Part shown: positions 1 to 5,842 of the stretch, piece by piece
How the letters are laid out: every line of letters begins with the position of its first letter
Position numbering within the stretch: position 1 is the stretch's first letter
Source of the DNA: Alphaproteobacteria bacterium
GTDB lineage: Bacteria > Pseudomonadota > Alphaproteobacteria > CACIAM-22H2
Reading direction: 5' to 3'
NCBI GenBank assembly: GCA_016869415.1
Contig: VGEI01000201.1
Location: 1-6,697, forward strand
Length of the DNA stretch: 6,697 nt
Program-made: the position numbers and the translations under genes
The notes under the pieces: model-generated
What the model was told of the DNA's origin: nothing
The model's database searches: none
What the model saw: the letters and a program-made list of their open reading frames with translations, nothing else

Positions 1-188
1 TGCCGACGCCGGTCCATACTGCGTAGGCGGTCCCGAGCGGCAGCGTCTTCAGCGCCAGACCCAGCAGGCCGAGGCTCAGCGCCATCGCCGCGACCGTCGC
101 CACGGTCGGCCACAGGCGGGTGAAGCTTGAGGCCCACCGCCCAGCCGACCTCGAACAGGCCGGCCAGAAACAAGACAATCCATGCCAT
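1..188 (-). pseudogene. sugE: gdx/sugE small multidrug resistance (SMR) guanidinium exporter, frameshifted and cut by the window edge
   Basis: The minus strand from ATG at 188-186 reads MAWIVLFLAGLFEVGWAVGLK, the first transmembrane helix of the SugE/Gdx branch of the SMR family. It includes Glu13, the conserved membrane-buried substrate and proton-binding acid, and Trp16. After Lys21 (codon 128-126) this frame becomes non-homologous and loses its membrane character. From position 127 down, another frame reads SFTRLWPTVATVAAMALS, then LGLLGLALKTLPLGTAYAVW, then TGVG at the window edge, which is the normal continuation of SugE helices 2 and 3. Family members usually carry about four residues (Tyr-Thr-x-Gly) between that Lys and the Phe-Thr-Arg. 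Here one base remains of the expected twelve, which implies an 11-base deletion. Intact members are about 105 residues and export guanidinium in exchange for protons. The C-terminus lies outside the window. A sequencing or assembly error is possible but less usual at this size. The gene has its own promoter and riboswitch candidate. Confidence 0.85.
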
Positions 189-191
189 CTC

Positions 192-209
192 GCGTCTCCG
201 TCGGAACGC
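192..209 (-). promoter_or_regulatory. Hairpin that sequesters the sugE Shine-Dalgarno
   Basis: The only Shine-Dalgarno-like sequence before the sugE ATG is GGAG (199-196), seven bases upstream of the start codon. In the minus-strand RNA it lies in GCGUUCC-GAC-GGAGACGC, which can fold with GCG pairing to CGC and UUCC pairing to GGAG, leaving one bulged A and a three-base loop. The hairpin directly abuts the second riboswitch stem at 210-227. The UUCC in the linker between the riboswitch hairpins (rc of 235-238) is a second possible partner for GGAG. Translational control by ligand-dependent release of the Shine-Dalgarno is known for guanidine-II riboswitches. That this hairpin is the switch here is inference. 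Confidence 0.45.
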
Positions 210-257
210 GATGGGGTCGACCCCATCCCTGTCAGGAAGTCGCGCGGTCGTCCGCGC
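210..257 (-). promoter_or_regulatory. Guanidine-II (mini-ykkC) riboswitch candidate, second loop variant
   Basis: Two short perfect hairpins stand in tandem in the sugE leader. In RNA order, the first is a 6-bp GCGCGG/CCGCGC stem closed by the tetraloop ACGA (257-242). A 14-base linker follows, and then a 7-bp GAUGGGG/CCCCAUC stem closed by UCGA (227-210). Guanidine-II riboswitches are defined by two hairpins with ACGR loops and a short linker. The loops dock through their central CG dinucleotides, and the usual target gene is gdx/sugE. Position, linker length, first loop and target gene all match. The second loop keeps C, G and a purine but has U in place of the first A. I read this as a variant or decaying aptamer, consistent with the broken gene downstream. 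The hairpins also form as DNA palindromes, so an operator is a weaker alternative. Confidence 0.72.
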
Positions 258-263
258 CGCCTT

Positions 264-292
264 TACCTAGGGCGCACGCGGCAGCTGGTCAA
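264..292 (-). promoter_or_regulatory. Sigma70-type promoter for the riboswitch-sugE unit
   Basis: The minus strand has a -35 of TTGACC (292-287; CTTGAC with the preceding base, the form favoured in alphaproteobacteria), a 17-base spacer, and a -10 of TAGGTA (269-264; weak, CTAGGT against CTATAT). The -35 overlaps the TGA stop of the GST gene. Initiation about seven bases after the -10 would fall near position 257, right at the first riboswitch hairpin, and this coincidence supports both calls. The -10 is poor by Escherichia coli standards. Confidence 0.5.
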
Positions 293-924
293 GCCTTGGC
301 CGGCAGCGGGTGCCCCGGCATCAGAGTGTAGGGGTGCTCCCATCCGGGGAGCGCCTTGATGTCGCCGAGCCAGCGGCCGATGTTCGGGTAGTCTGACCAG
401 CTCACGCCGAACTCGTCCGGCCAGTACAGGTAACCGCACATCGAGAAATCCGCCGTAGTGGGCCGCTCGCCGATGGCAAAACGCGACTTGGCGAGATGGT
501 TGTTCAGGATGCCAAAAGCCGTTGTCGCTCGCTGGCGCAGGAATTCCGTCACCGGCGTCTCGCCGGTCTTGGCCAGGCTCATCATGAAACGCAGCGTCGC
601 CGTGTAGCTGGTGAGCTTGTGGTTGTCGAACAGGGTCCAGCGCAGGATCTCGCGGCGCTCTTCCTCATTCGTCGGGCCGAATTTGCCGAAACGCGCTGCC
701 AGGTAGTCGAGGATGACACCCGACTGGCTCAGCCGCCTGGCGCCGAACTCCAGCACCGGAACCTCGCCCATCTCGTTGATGGCGCGATAGGCGGGTGTGC
801 GGGTCTCACCGTTGAAGTAATCGACGAATCTCGGGGTCCAGTCGGCGCCGCAGAGATTGAGCATCAGCGCCGCCTTATAGGCGTTGCCGGACTGGGCAAA
901 GCAGTAGAGCGTGTACTCGGCCAT
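289..924 (-). CDS. Glutathione S-transferase-like protein
   Basis: This 211-residue protein has the two-domain cytosolic GST layout at its normal length. Residues 1-80 form a thioredoxin-like domain with the start MAEYTLYCFAQSGNAYKA (Ser12 at the usual catalytic or glutathione-activating site), the cis-proline motif GEVPVL at 53-58, and SQSGVILDYLA at 66-76, where Gln67-Ser68 would hold the glutathione gamma-glutamyl group. The helical C-terminal domain contains the N-capping box T-T-A-D at 156-159 followed by F160. GSTs conjugate glutathione to electrophiles or act in isomerisation and dehalogenation, and the substrate cannot be read from the sequence. The frame stays open upstream to 1143, but the ATG at 924-922 is chosen because homology begins exactly there and the frame above it is antisense to nothing and overlaps the 88-residue gene. 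The start lies two bases after that gene's TAA and has no clear Shine-Dalgarno, so translation is probably coupled. It is the last gene of the liv run. Confidence 0.9.
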   Translation of the reverse strand: MAEYTLYCFAQSGNAYKAALMLNLCGADWTPRFVDYFNGETRTPAYRAINEMGEVPVLEFGARRLSQSGVILDYLAARFGKFGPTNEEERREILRWTLFDNHKLTSYTATLRFMMSLAKTGETPVTEFLRQRATTAFGILNNHLAKSRFAIGERPTTADFSMCGYLYWPDEFGVSWSDYPNIGRWLGDIKALPGWEHPYTLMPGHPLPAKA

Positions 925-926
925 GG

Positions 927-1193
927 TTACGATGGGCGATTGCCCAGCAGCCGCTGGTCGATCAGGTGAAAAACCGGGAAGGTGACCAGGATGCCGAGGC
1001 CCGACCACAGGAAGAGAGTCACGATCTGGGCGGCTGGCGCCTGCTGAGCTGCCGCGCCGACGATACCCGAGAGGAAGCCGAACGAGATCGCGGCCAGGAG
1101 AATGCGGACCCAAAGCGCATCCGTATAGGGTCGGAAGGCGCAATACATCACCAGATAGGTGAAAAGCCCGAGAGCGATGTTGAGGAGGAGCAT
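927..1193 (-). CDS. Small integral membrane protein of unknown function
   Basis: I do not recognise a named family. The 88-residue product has three predicted hydrophobic helices, at about residues 2-20, 28-49 and 55-75, short polar links (RPYTD, QQAPAA), and a basic tail ending LIDQRLLGNRPS. There is no signal peptidase site or catalytic motif. The ATG at 1193-1191 comes nine bases after the livM stop, with AGGAA overlapping that TAG as a plausible Shine-Dalgarno. The TAA is two bases before the GST start. This spacing places it firmly in the liv transcript. It could be an accessory membrane subunit or an unrelated passenger, and the sequence does not decide. Confidence 0.75.
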   Translation of the reverse strand: MLLLNIALGLFTYLVMYCAFRPYTDALWVRILLAAISFGFLSGIVGAAAQQAPAAQIVTLFLWSGLGILVTFPVFHLIDQRLLGNRPS

Positions 1194-1202
1194 AGCCCGT
1201 TC

Positions 1203-2174
1203 CTACAGCGGCCGTTTGATCAGGCGCGCGATCTCGCCGACGATGCCACGGCGGAAGGTGAGCACGCAGATGACGAAGATGATGCCTTGGACGATGGTTA
1301 CCCAGGCGCCGAGCTGCGCCAGATAGTGTTCCAGCGAGATCAGCACGAAGGCGCCCACCACCGGCCCAAAGATCGTACCGAGGCCGCCAAGCAGCGTGAT
1401 CAGCACGACTTCGCCCGACATCGGCCAGTTGACGTCGGTCAACGACGCCAGCTGGAAGACGATGGCCTTGGTCGAGCCAGCAAGGCCGGCCAGCGTCGCA
1501 GAAAGCACGAAGGCGATGAGCTTGTAGTGATCCGTCTTGTAACCGAGCGAGATGGCGCGCGGCTCGTTCTCGCGGATAGCCTTGAGGATCTGGCCGAACG
1601 GCGAATGAATGATCCTGAAAATGAGCAGGAAGCCGGCGAGAAAGATCGCCAGCACGACGAAATACATCGTCAGGTCGTTGCGCAGATCGATGAAGCCGAA
1701 CAGCACCCCACGCGGCACCTGCTGGATGCCGTCCTCACCGCCGGTGAACTTCGCCTGCAGGCAGAAGAAATAGATCATCTGGGCCAGGGCCAGAGTGATC
1801 ATGGCGAAATAGATGCCCTGGCGCCGGATGGCGAGCGCGCCGCTGATCAGGCCAAGCGCTGCAGCAGTCGCCGTGCCCGAGAGGATGGCCAGCTCAGGCG
1901 GGAAGCCCCAGACCTTCGCCGCATGCGCCGAGATATAGCCGGCCGAGCCGAGAAACATGGCGTGGCCGAAGGAGAGCAATCCGACATAGCCGATGAGCAG
2001 GTTGAAGGCGCAGGCGAAGAGCGCGAAGCACAGCGCCTTCATCAGGAAGACGGGGTAGATGAAGAAGGGGGCCACCAGAAAGAAGACCGCCATGCCGATG
2101 AAGGCTATGACCTGGTGACGCGGCGTCGCGGAGGTCGTTGTGGCGCTGCCGATGGTGTAGCCAGGGGAGACCAT
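1203..2174 (-). CDS. livM: Branched-chain amino acid-type ABC transporter permease LivM
   Basis: This 323-residue inner-membrane permease of the HAAT/LivHM family has many hydrophobic helices. Family signatures are IGYVGLLSFGHAMFLGSAGY (61-80), AIRRQGIYFAMITLALAQM (115-133), TGGEDGI (144-150), the cytoplasmic coupling segment AIRENEPRAISLGY (199-212) that docks on the ATPases, and LLGGLGTIFGPVVGA (261-275). With LivH it should form the heterodimeric translocation pore. The polar N-terminal extension (residues 1-20, rich in Ser/Thr) is ordinary for alphaproteobacterial members. The ATG at 2174-2172 is one base after the livH TGA, so translation is very likely coupled. No strong Shine-Dalgarno is visible there. 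Confidence 0.95.
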   Translation of the reverse strand: MVSPGYTIGSATTTSATPRHQVIAFIGMAVFFLVAPFFIYPVFLMKALCFALFACAFNLLIGYVGLLSFGHAMFLGSAGYISAHAAKVWGFPPELAILSGTATAAALGLISGALAIRRQGIYFAMITLALAQMIYFFCLQAKFTGGEDGIQQVPRGVLFGFIDLRNDLTMYFVVLAIFLAGFLLIFRIIHSPFGQILKAIRENEPRAISLGYKTDHYKLIAFVLSATLAGLAGSTKAIVFQLASLTDVNWPMSGEVVLITLLGGLGTIFGPVVGAFVLISLEHYLAQLGAWVTIVQGIIFVICVLTFRRGIVGEIARLIKRPL

Positions 2175-2175
2175 T

Positions 2176-3063
2176 TCAGGTCGTCCGTCCGAACAGGCCG
2201 GCCGGCTTGACCAGCAGGACCAGCGCCATGATGACGAAAATGACGGTGTTCGAGGCCTCGGGATAGAACACCTTGGTCAGGCCCTCGATCACGCCCAGGC
2301 CGAACCCGGTCAGGATCGAGCCCATGATCGAGCCCATGCCGCCGATCACAACCACGGCGAAGACGACGATGATCAGGTTCGAGCCCATCTGGGGGGCCAC
2401 CTGGTAAATCGGGGCAGCTAGCACGCCGGCAAACCCGGCGAGCGCGACGCCAAAGCCGTAGGTGAGGGTGATCATGCGCGGCACGTTGATGCCAAAAGCC
2501 TGCACCAGAGTCGGGTTCTCGGTGGCGGCGCGCAGGTAGGAGCCCAGCTTCGTGCGCTCGATCACGTACCAGGTCGCCAGGCAGACGGTGAGGGAGGCAA
2601 CGACCACCCAGGCGCGGTAGTTAGGCAGGAACATGAAGCCGAGATTGTTGCCGCCCAGAAGCTGCTCGGGGATGCGGTAGGGCTGTCCCGAGGAGCCGAA
2701 CTCGTTGCGGAACAGGCCTTCGGTGATCAAGGCGAGACCGAAGGTCAATAGCAGGCCGTAGAGGTGGTCGAGCTTGTAGAGGTGCTTGAGCATCAGCCGT
2801 TCGACGATCACGCCGGTGAGACCGACGACAAGCGGTGAAATGACCAGCGCCCACCAGTAGCTGAGGCCGAGATACTGCAGCAGGAAATAAGCCCCGAAGG
2901 CGCCCATCATGTACTGGGCGCCGTGGGTGAAATTGATGATGTTGAGTAGCCCGAAGATCACAGCCAGGCCGAGGCTCAGCATGGCGTAGAACGAGCCGTT
3001 GATCAGGCCCAGCAAGAGCTGGCCGAACAACGCCTGCGGCGGGATACCCAGAAAATCGAACAT
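2176..3063 (-). CDS. livH: Branched-chain amino acid-type ABC transporter permease LivH
   Basis: This 295-residue inner-membrane permease is the partner of LivM. Signatures are LINGSFYAMLSLGLAVIFGL (20-39), NIINFTHGAQYMMGAF (41-56), the ATPase-coupling segment RAATENPTLVQAFGINVPR (178-196), VIGGMGSIMGSILTGFGLG (239-257) and the terminal KPAGLFG. An in-frame TTG at 3081 would add six residues, but it lies inside the T-tract of the terminator-like hairpin that precedes the gene. The ATG at 3063-3061 is therefore preferred, and homology also begins there. The Shine-Dalgarno is weak. Expression depends on read-through of that hairpin, unless a promoter I cannot see lies between livK and livH. Confidence 0.95.
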   Translation of the reverse strand: MFDFLGIPPQALFGQLLLGLINGSFYAMLSLGLAVIFGLLNIINFTHGAQYMMGAFGAYFLLQYLGLSYWWALVISPLVVGLTGVIVERLMLKHLYKLDHLYGLLLTFGLALITEGLFRNEFGSSGQPYRIPEQLLGGNNLGFMFLPNYRAWVVVASLTVCLATWYVIERTKLGSYLRAATENPTLVQAFGINVPRMITLTYGFGVALAGFAGVLAAPIYQVAPQMGSNLIIVVFAVVVIGGMGSIMGSILTGFGLGVIEGLTKVFYPEASNTVIFVIMALVLLVKPAGLFGRTT

Positions 3064-3073
3064 CGCGACCGTC

Positions 3074-3113
3074 GAAAACAAACGCCGGGGCGGACGTTCA
3101 GCCCGCCCCGGCG
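3074..3113 (-). terminator. Intrinsic terminator-like hairpin between livK and livH (partial terminator)
   Basis: Ten bases after the livK stop, the minus-strand RNA has a perfect 11-bp stem, CGCCGGGGCGG paired with CCGCCCCGGCG (3113-3103 with 3093-3083), closed by a nine-base loop and followed at once by UUUGUUUU. This is the full layout of a rho-independent terminator, inside what is otherwise one operon. Such hairpins after binding-protein genes are known to stop most transcripts or protect the upstream mRNA end, giving excess binding protein over permease. That this happens here is inferred. Confidence 0.8.
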
Positions 3114-3122
3114 CGTATCAGC

Positions 3123-4343
3123 TCAGCCCCTGACCAGCGGGCAGTTGCCCTCGTTCACCGGCCGGAAGGCCTGCTCCGCCGGAATGGTGGCGCGGAGCTT
3201 GTAGTAATCCCAAGGAGCCTTCGACTCGGCCGGCTTCTTGACTTCGAAAAGGTAGGCAGGATGGATCTTGCGGCCGTCCTGCCGGATCGAGCCCTGACCG
3301 AAGAGCGGATCGTTGGTCGGCGTGTCCTTCATCTTCTTGACCACCGCGCCGCCATCGGCGTCGCTCTTCAGCGCTTCCACGGCCTTCAGGTAGTGGGTCA
3401 CGGCCGAATACACGCCGGCATGGATCATCGTCGGATGAATACCCTTGTTGGCCGCGGCCATGCGCTTGGCGAAGGCGCGGTTGTTATCGTTCATGTCCCA
3501 GTACCAGGTCTCGGTGAAGATCAGGCCCTGGGCGGTCTGCAGGCCGAGTGCATGGACGTCGGTGAGGAAGACCAGAAGCCCGGCGAGGTTCTGACCGCCG
3601 CGCACGATGCCGAACTCGGCAGCCTGCTTGATCGAGTTGGTGGTGTCGCCGCCGGCATTGGCCAGGCCGATGATCTTGGCTTTGGAGGCCTGCGCCTGCA
3701 GCAGGAACGACGAGAAGTCGGCGGTATTCAGGGGGTGGCGGACCTTGCCGAGCACCTTGCCGCCATTCTTGGTGACGACCGCCTCGGTGTCGCCCTCCAG
3801 CGCGTGGCCGAAGGCGTAGTCGGCGGTCAGAAAGTACCAGCTGTCGCCGCCGGTCTTGACGATCGCGTTACCGGTTCCGTTGGCGAGCAGCCAAGTGTCA
3901 TAGGTCCAGTGGATGGTGTTGGGCGAGCAGGCTTTGCCCGAGAGGTCGGAGGTCGCGGCGCCGGACACCAGAAAGACCTTGTTCTTTTCCCTGGTGATCT
4001 GGTTGACCGCGAGGGCGACGCCAGAGTTGGGCGTGTCGACGATCACGTCGACCTTGTCGACGTCGTACCACTGACGGGCGACGGCCGAGCCGACATCCGC
4101 CTTGTTCTGGTGGTCGGCGTTGACGAACTCGACCTTCATGCCCTTGGCGGCGGCGCCGAAGTCCTCGGCGGCCAGGCGCGCGGCGAGCAGCGAGCCGGCG
4201 CCGGAGAGGTCGGTATAGAGGCTCGACATGTCGGTGAGCACGCCGATCTTGATCGTGCCGTCCGAATACTGGGCCTGCGCCTGGCCTGCGCCGATCGCAA
4301 GAGCGACCGTCGCGGCCAGCGTCATGGTGCGGGTGAATTTCAT
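3123..4343 (-). CDS. livK: Periplasmic substrate-binding protein of a branched-chain amino acid-type ABC transporter
   Basis: This 406-residue protein has a Sec signal peptide (MKFTRTMTLA, hydrophobic core to about residue 20, likely cleavage after AQA at 24) and then a two-lobed periplasmic binding protein of the Peripla_BP_6/LivK type, beginning YSDGTIKIGVLTDMSS. Family-type segments include ADHQNKADVGSAVARQWYD (76-94), VDTPNSGVALAVNQITREKN (102-121), LVSGAATSDLSGKACSPNTI (125-144) and TADYAFGHALEGD (173-185). Cys139 and Cys401 are the only cysteines of the mature protein and could form a disulfide. The product delivers ligand to LivHM. Ligands in this class range from leucine, isoleucine and valine to amides and aromatic acids, so the gene symbol names the family and not the substrate. 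The ATG at 4343 is chosen over one at 4361 because a strong GAGGAGGAA lies nine bases upstream and would sit inside the longer form. Confidence 0.93.
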   Translation of the reverse strand: MKFTRTMTLAATVALAIGAGQAQAQYSDGTIKIGVLTDMSSLYTDLSGAGSLLAARLAAEDFGAAAKGMKVEFVNADHQNKADVGSAVARQWYDVDKVDVIVDTPNSGVALAVNQITREKNKVFLVSGAATSDLSGKACSPNTIHWTYDTWLLANGTGNAIVKTGGDSWYFLTADYAFGHALEGDTEAVVTKNGGKVLGKVRHPLNTADFSSFLLQAQASKAKIIGLANAGGDTTNSIKQAAEFGIVRGGQNLAGLLVFLTDVHALGLQTAQGLIFTETWYWDMNDNNRAFAKRMAAANKGIHPTMIHAGVYSAVTHYLKAVEALKSDADGGAVVKKMKDTPTNDPLFGQGSIRQDGRKIHPAYLFEVKKPAESKAPWDYYKLRATIPAEQAFRPVNEGNCPLVRG

Positions 4344-4350
4344 TGGGCGG

Positions 4351-4359
4351 TTCCTCCTC
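4351..4359 (-). promoter_or_regulatory. Strong Shine-Dalgarno that sets the livK start
   Basis: The minus strand reads GAGGAGGAA, then nine bases, then the ATG of livK at 4343-4341. It contains a full AGGAGG and is the best ribosome-binding site in the window. The other liv genes have weak sites and depend on overlap or one- to two-base spacing. This fits a need for more binding protein than transporter subunits, and it rules against the upstream in-frame ATG at 4361. Confidence 0.85.
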
Positions 4360-4374
4360 ATGTGAATTGAGACT

Positions 4375-5094
4375 CTAGACGCCTAGATACTCGTGCAGCT
4401 TTGCCATGTTCTGGTCGAGCTGCGCGTTCGGGATCATGTCGATGACCTTGCCCCGTTCGACGACATAATGGCGGTCGGCAACGGTCGCGGCAAAGCGGAA
4501 ATTCTGCTCGACCAGGAGGATGGTGAACCCTTCCTGCTTCAACCTCCGGATGGTGCGGCCGATCTGCTGGATGATGACGGGGGCGAGCCCTTCCGTCGGC
4601 TCGTCGAGCAGGAGCAGGCGGGCACCGGTACGCAGGATGCGGGCGATGGCCAGCATCTGCTGCTCGCCGCCTGAGAGCTTGGTCCCCTGGCTGGACAGCC
4701 GCTCCTTGAGGTTGGGGAAGAGCTCGAAGATCGTCGAGAGAGGCAAGCCGCCGCTGCGCACCTCGGGGGGCAGCAGCAGGTTCTCTTCGACGTTCAGGCT
4801 GGCGAAGATCCCGCGCTCTTCGGGGCAGAAGGCGAGGCCCAGGCGCGCGATGCGGTTGGAAGGCAGGCCGATCAGCTCCTGGCCGTCATAGGTCACCGAG
4901 CCGCTGCGCCGACCGACGATACCCATGATCGATTTCATGGTCGTGGTCTTGCCTGCACCGTTGCGGCCGAGCAGGGTCACGACCTCGCCCGGCATGATGT
5001 GGAAGTCCATGCCATGCAGGATGTGTGACTCCCCGTACCAGGCGTTGAGGCCCTTGACGCCGAGGAGCGGGGAAAGAGCGGCGGCCTCAGGCAT
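4375..5094 (-). CDS. livF: Branched-chain amino acid-type ABC transporter ATPase LivF
   Basis: This 239-residue cytoplasmic ATPase is of normal LivF length. Visible motifs are Walker A GRNGAGKT (43-50), the Q-loop region PEERGIF (91-97, with Glu where most ABC proteins have Gln, usual for LivF), signature LSGGEQ (140-145), Walker B LLLDEP (161-166) with catalytic Glu165, and the switch segment LVEQN (194-198), where Gln replaces the common His, again usual for LivF. It pairs with LivG to power LivHM. Its ATG at 5094-5092 overlaps the 3' end of livG by eight bases, so the two are translationally coupled and probably made in equal amounts. Its TAG is 31 bases before livK. Confidence 0.95.
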   Translation of the reverse strand: MPEAAALSPLLGVKGLNAWYGESHILHGMDFHIMPGEVVTLLGRNGAGKTTTMKSIMGIVGRRSGSVTYDGQELIGLPSNRIARLGLAFCPEERGIFASLNVEENLLLPPEVRSGGLPLSTIFELFPNLKERLSSQGTKLSGGEQQMLAIARILRTGARLLLLDEPTEGLAPVIIQQIGRTIRRLKQEGFTILLVEQNFRFAATVADRHYVVERGKVIDMIPNAQLDQNMAKLHEYLGV

Positions 5095-5842
5095 GGCCGG
5101 ATCCCATGTAGGCTTCGACGACCTGTGGGTTTTTCGACACCGCAGCGTAGTCGCCTTCGGCGAGGATCTCGCCGCGGGCCAGCACGGTAATGGTGTTCGA
5201 CAGATTGGCGACGACGCTGAGATTGTGCTCGACCATCAGCACGGTCCGGTTCGCCGCGACCTTCTTGATCAGCGCCGAGATACGGTCCACATCCTCGTGG
5301 CCCATGCCGGCGGTCGGCTCGTCGAGCAGCATCATTTCGGGATCGAGCGCCAGAGTGGTGGCGATCTCCAGCGCGCGCTTGCGCCCATAGGGCAGCTCGA
5401 CGGCGATCGCGTGGACGAAGTCGGCCAGCCCGACGGCGTCGATCAGCTCGAGCGCGCGGTCATTGAGCGCGTCGAGAACGGTATCCGGCCGCCAGAAATC
5501 GAAGGAGTCACCGCGCCGCTTCTGCAGCGCGATGCGGACATTCTCAAGTACCGAGAGATGGGGGAACACGGCCGAGATCTGGAACGAGCGCACCATACCC
5601 ATGCGGGCGATGTCCGCCGGCTTCGATCCTGTGATGTCACGGCCGTTGTAGGCGATGCGGCCCCGCGTCGGCGTCAGGAAATGGGTGAGCAGGTTGAAGC
5701 AGGTGGTCTTGCCGGCGCCGTTGGGGCCGATCAGCGCATGGATCGCGCCGCGGCGGACGCGCAGGTTCACGTCCTTCACGGCCACGAAACCGCGAAACTC
5801 CTTGGTCAGACCCTCGGTCTGCAGGATGTAGTCGTCCGCCAT
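5087..5842 (-). CDS. livG: Branched-chain amino acid-type ABC transporter ATPase LivG
   Basis: This 251-residue cytoplasmic ATPase is the partner of LivF and the first gene of the liv run. It shows Walker A GPNGAGKT (39-46), Q-loop Gln88 in RSFQIS, the family-type signature LPYGRKR (150-156) in place of LSGGQ, Walker B MMLLDEP (170-176) with Glu175, and the H-loop His206 in MVEHN. The C-terminal stretch LARGEILAEGDYAAVSKNPQ with VVEAYMG is typical of LivG. The pair LivG (His) and LivF (Gln) makes an asymmetric ATPase dimer, as in other Liv systems. The ATG at 5842-5840 starts where homology starts. No good Shine-Dalgarno precedes it, although a structured leader does. Confidence 0.95.
   Translation of the reverse strand: MADDYILQTEGLTKEFRGFVAVKDVNLRVRRGAIHALIGPNGAGKTTCFNLLTHFLTPTRGRIAYNGRDITGSKPADIARMGMVRSFQISAVFPHLSVLENVRIALQKRRGDSFDFWRPDTVLDALNDRALELIDAVGLADFVHAIAVELPYGRKRALEIATTLALDPEMMLLDEPTAGMGHEDVDRISALIKKVAANRTVLMVEHNLSVVANLSNTITVLARGEILAEGDYAAVSKNPQVVEAYMGSGHA

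Noticed and set aside
120..359. 79-residue plus-strand open frame over the sugE start, riboswitch and GST end
   Set aside because: It has no homology and crosses three better-supported minus-strand elements.
925..1143. Upstream extension of the GST frame to an alternative start at 1143
   Set aside because: The extra 73 residues are Arg/Pro/Ser-rich with no GST homology and overlap the 88-residue gene almost fully. The normal GST start is the ATG at 924.
966..2210. 414-residue plus-strand open frame opposite livM and the 88-residue gene
   Set aside because: The translation is a low-complexity run of Asp, Glu, Arg, Gln and His, as expected when GC-rich membrane-protein genes are read antisense. 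The minus-strand products have clear family motifs.
67..2981. 16-base repeat CAGGCCGAGGCTCAGC near 65-80 and again near 2966-2981
   Set aside because: Both copies encode Leu-Ser-Leu-Gly-Leu in membrane helices with favoured codons. Chance plus codon bias explains it, and there is no flanking similarity.
3261..4370. 369-residue plus-strand open frame opposite livK
   Set aside because: It is rich in Val, Gly, Asp, Arg and His with no domain pattern, and mirrors the livK codon structure. LivK on the other strand is unambiguous.
4194..5842. Apparent motif losses in the ATPases: LPYGRKR in LivG in place of LSGGQ, and Gln in place of His in the LivF switch
   Set aside because: Both are normal for LivG and LivF and do not indicate inactivation.
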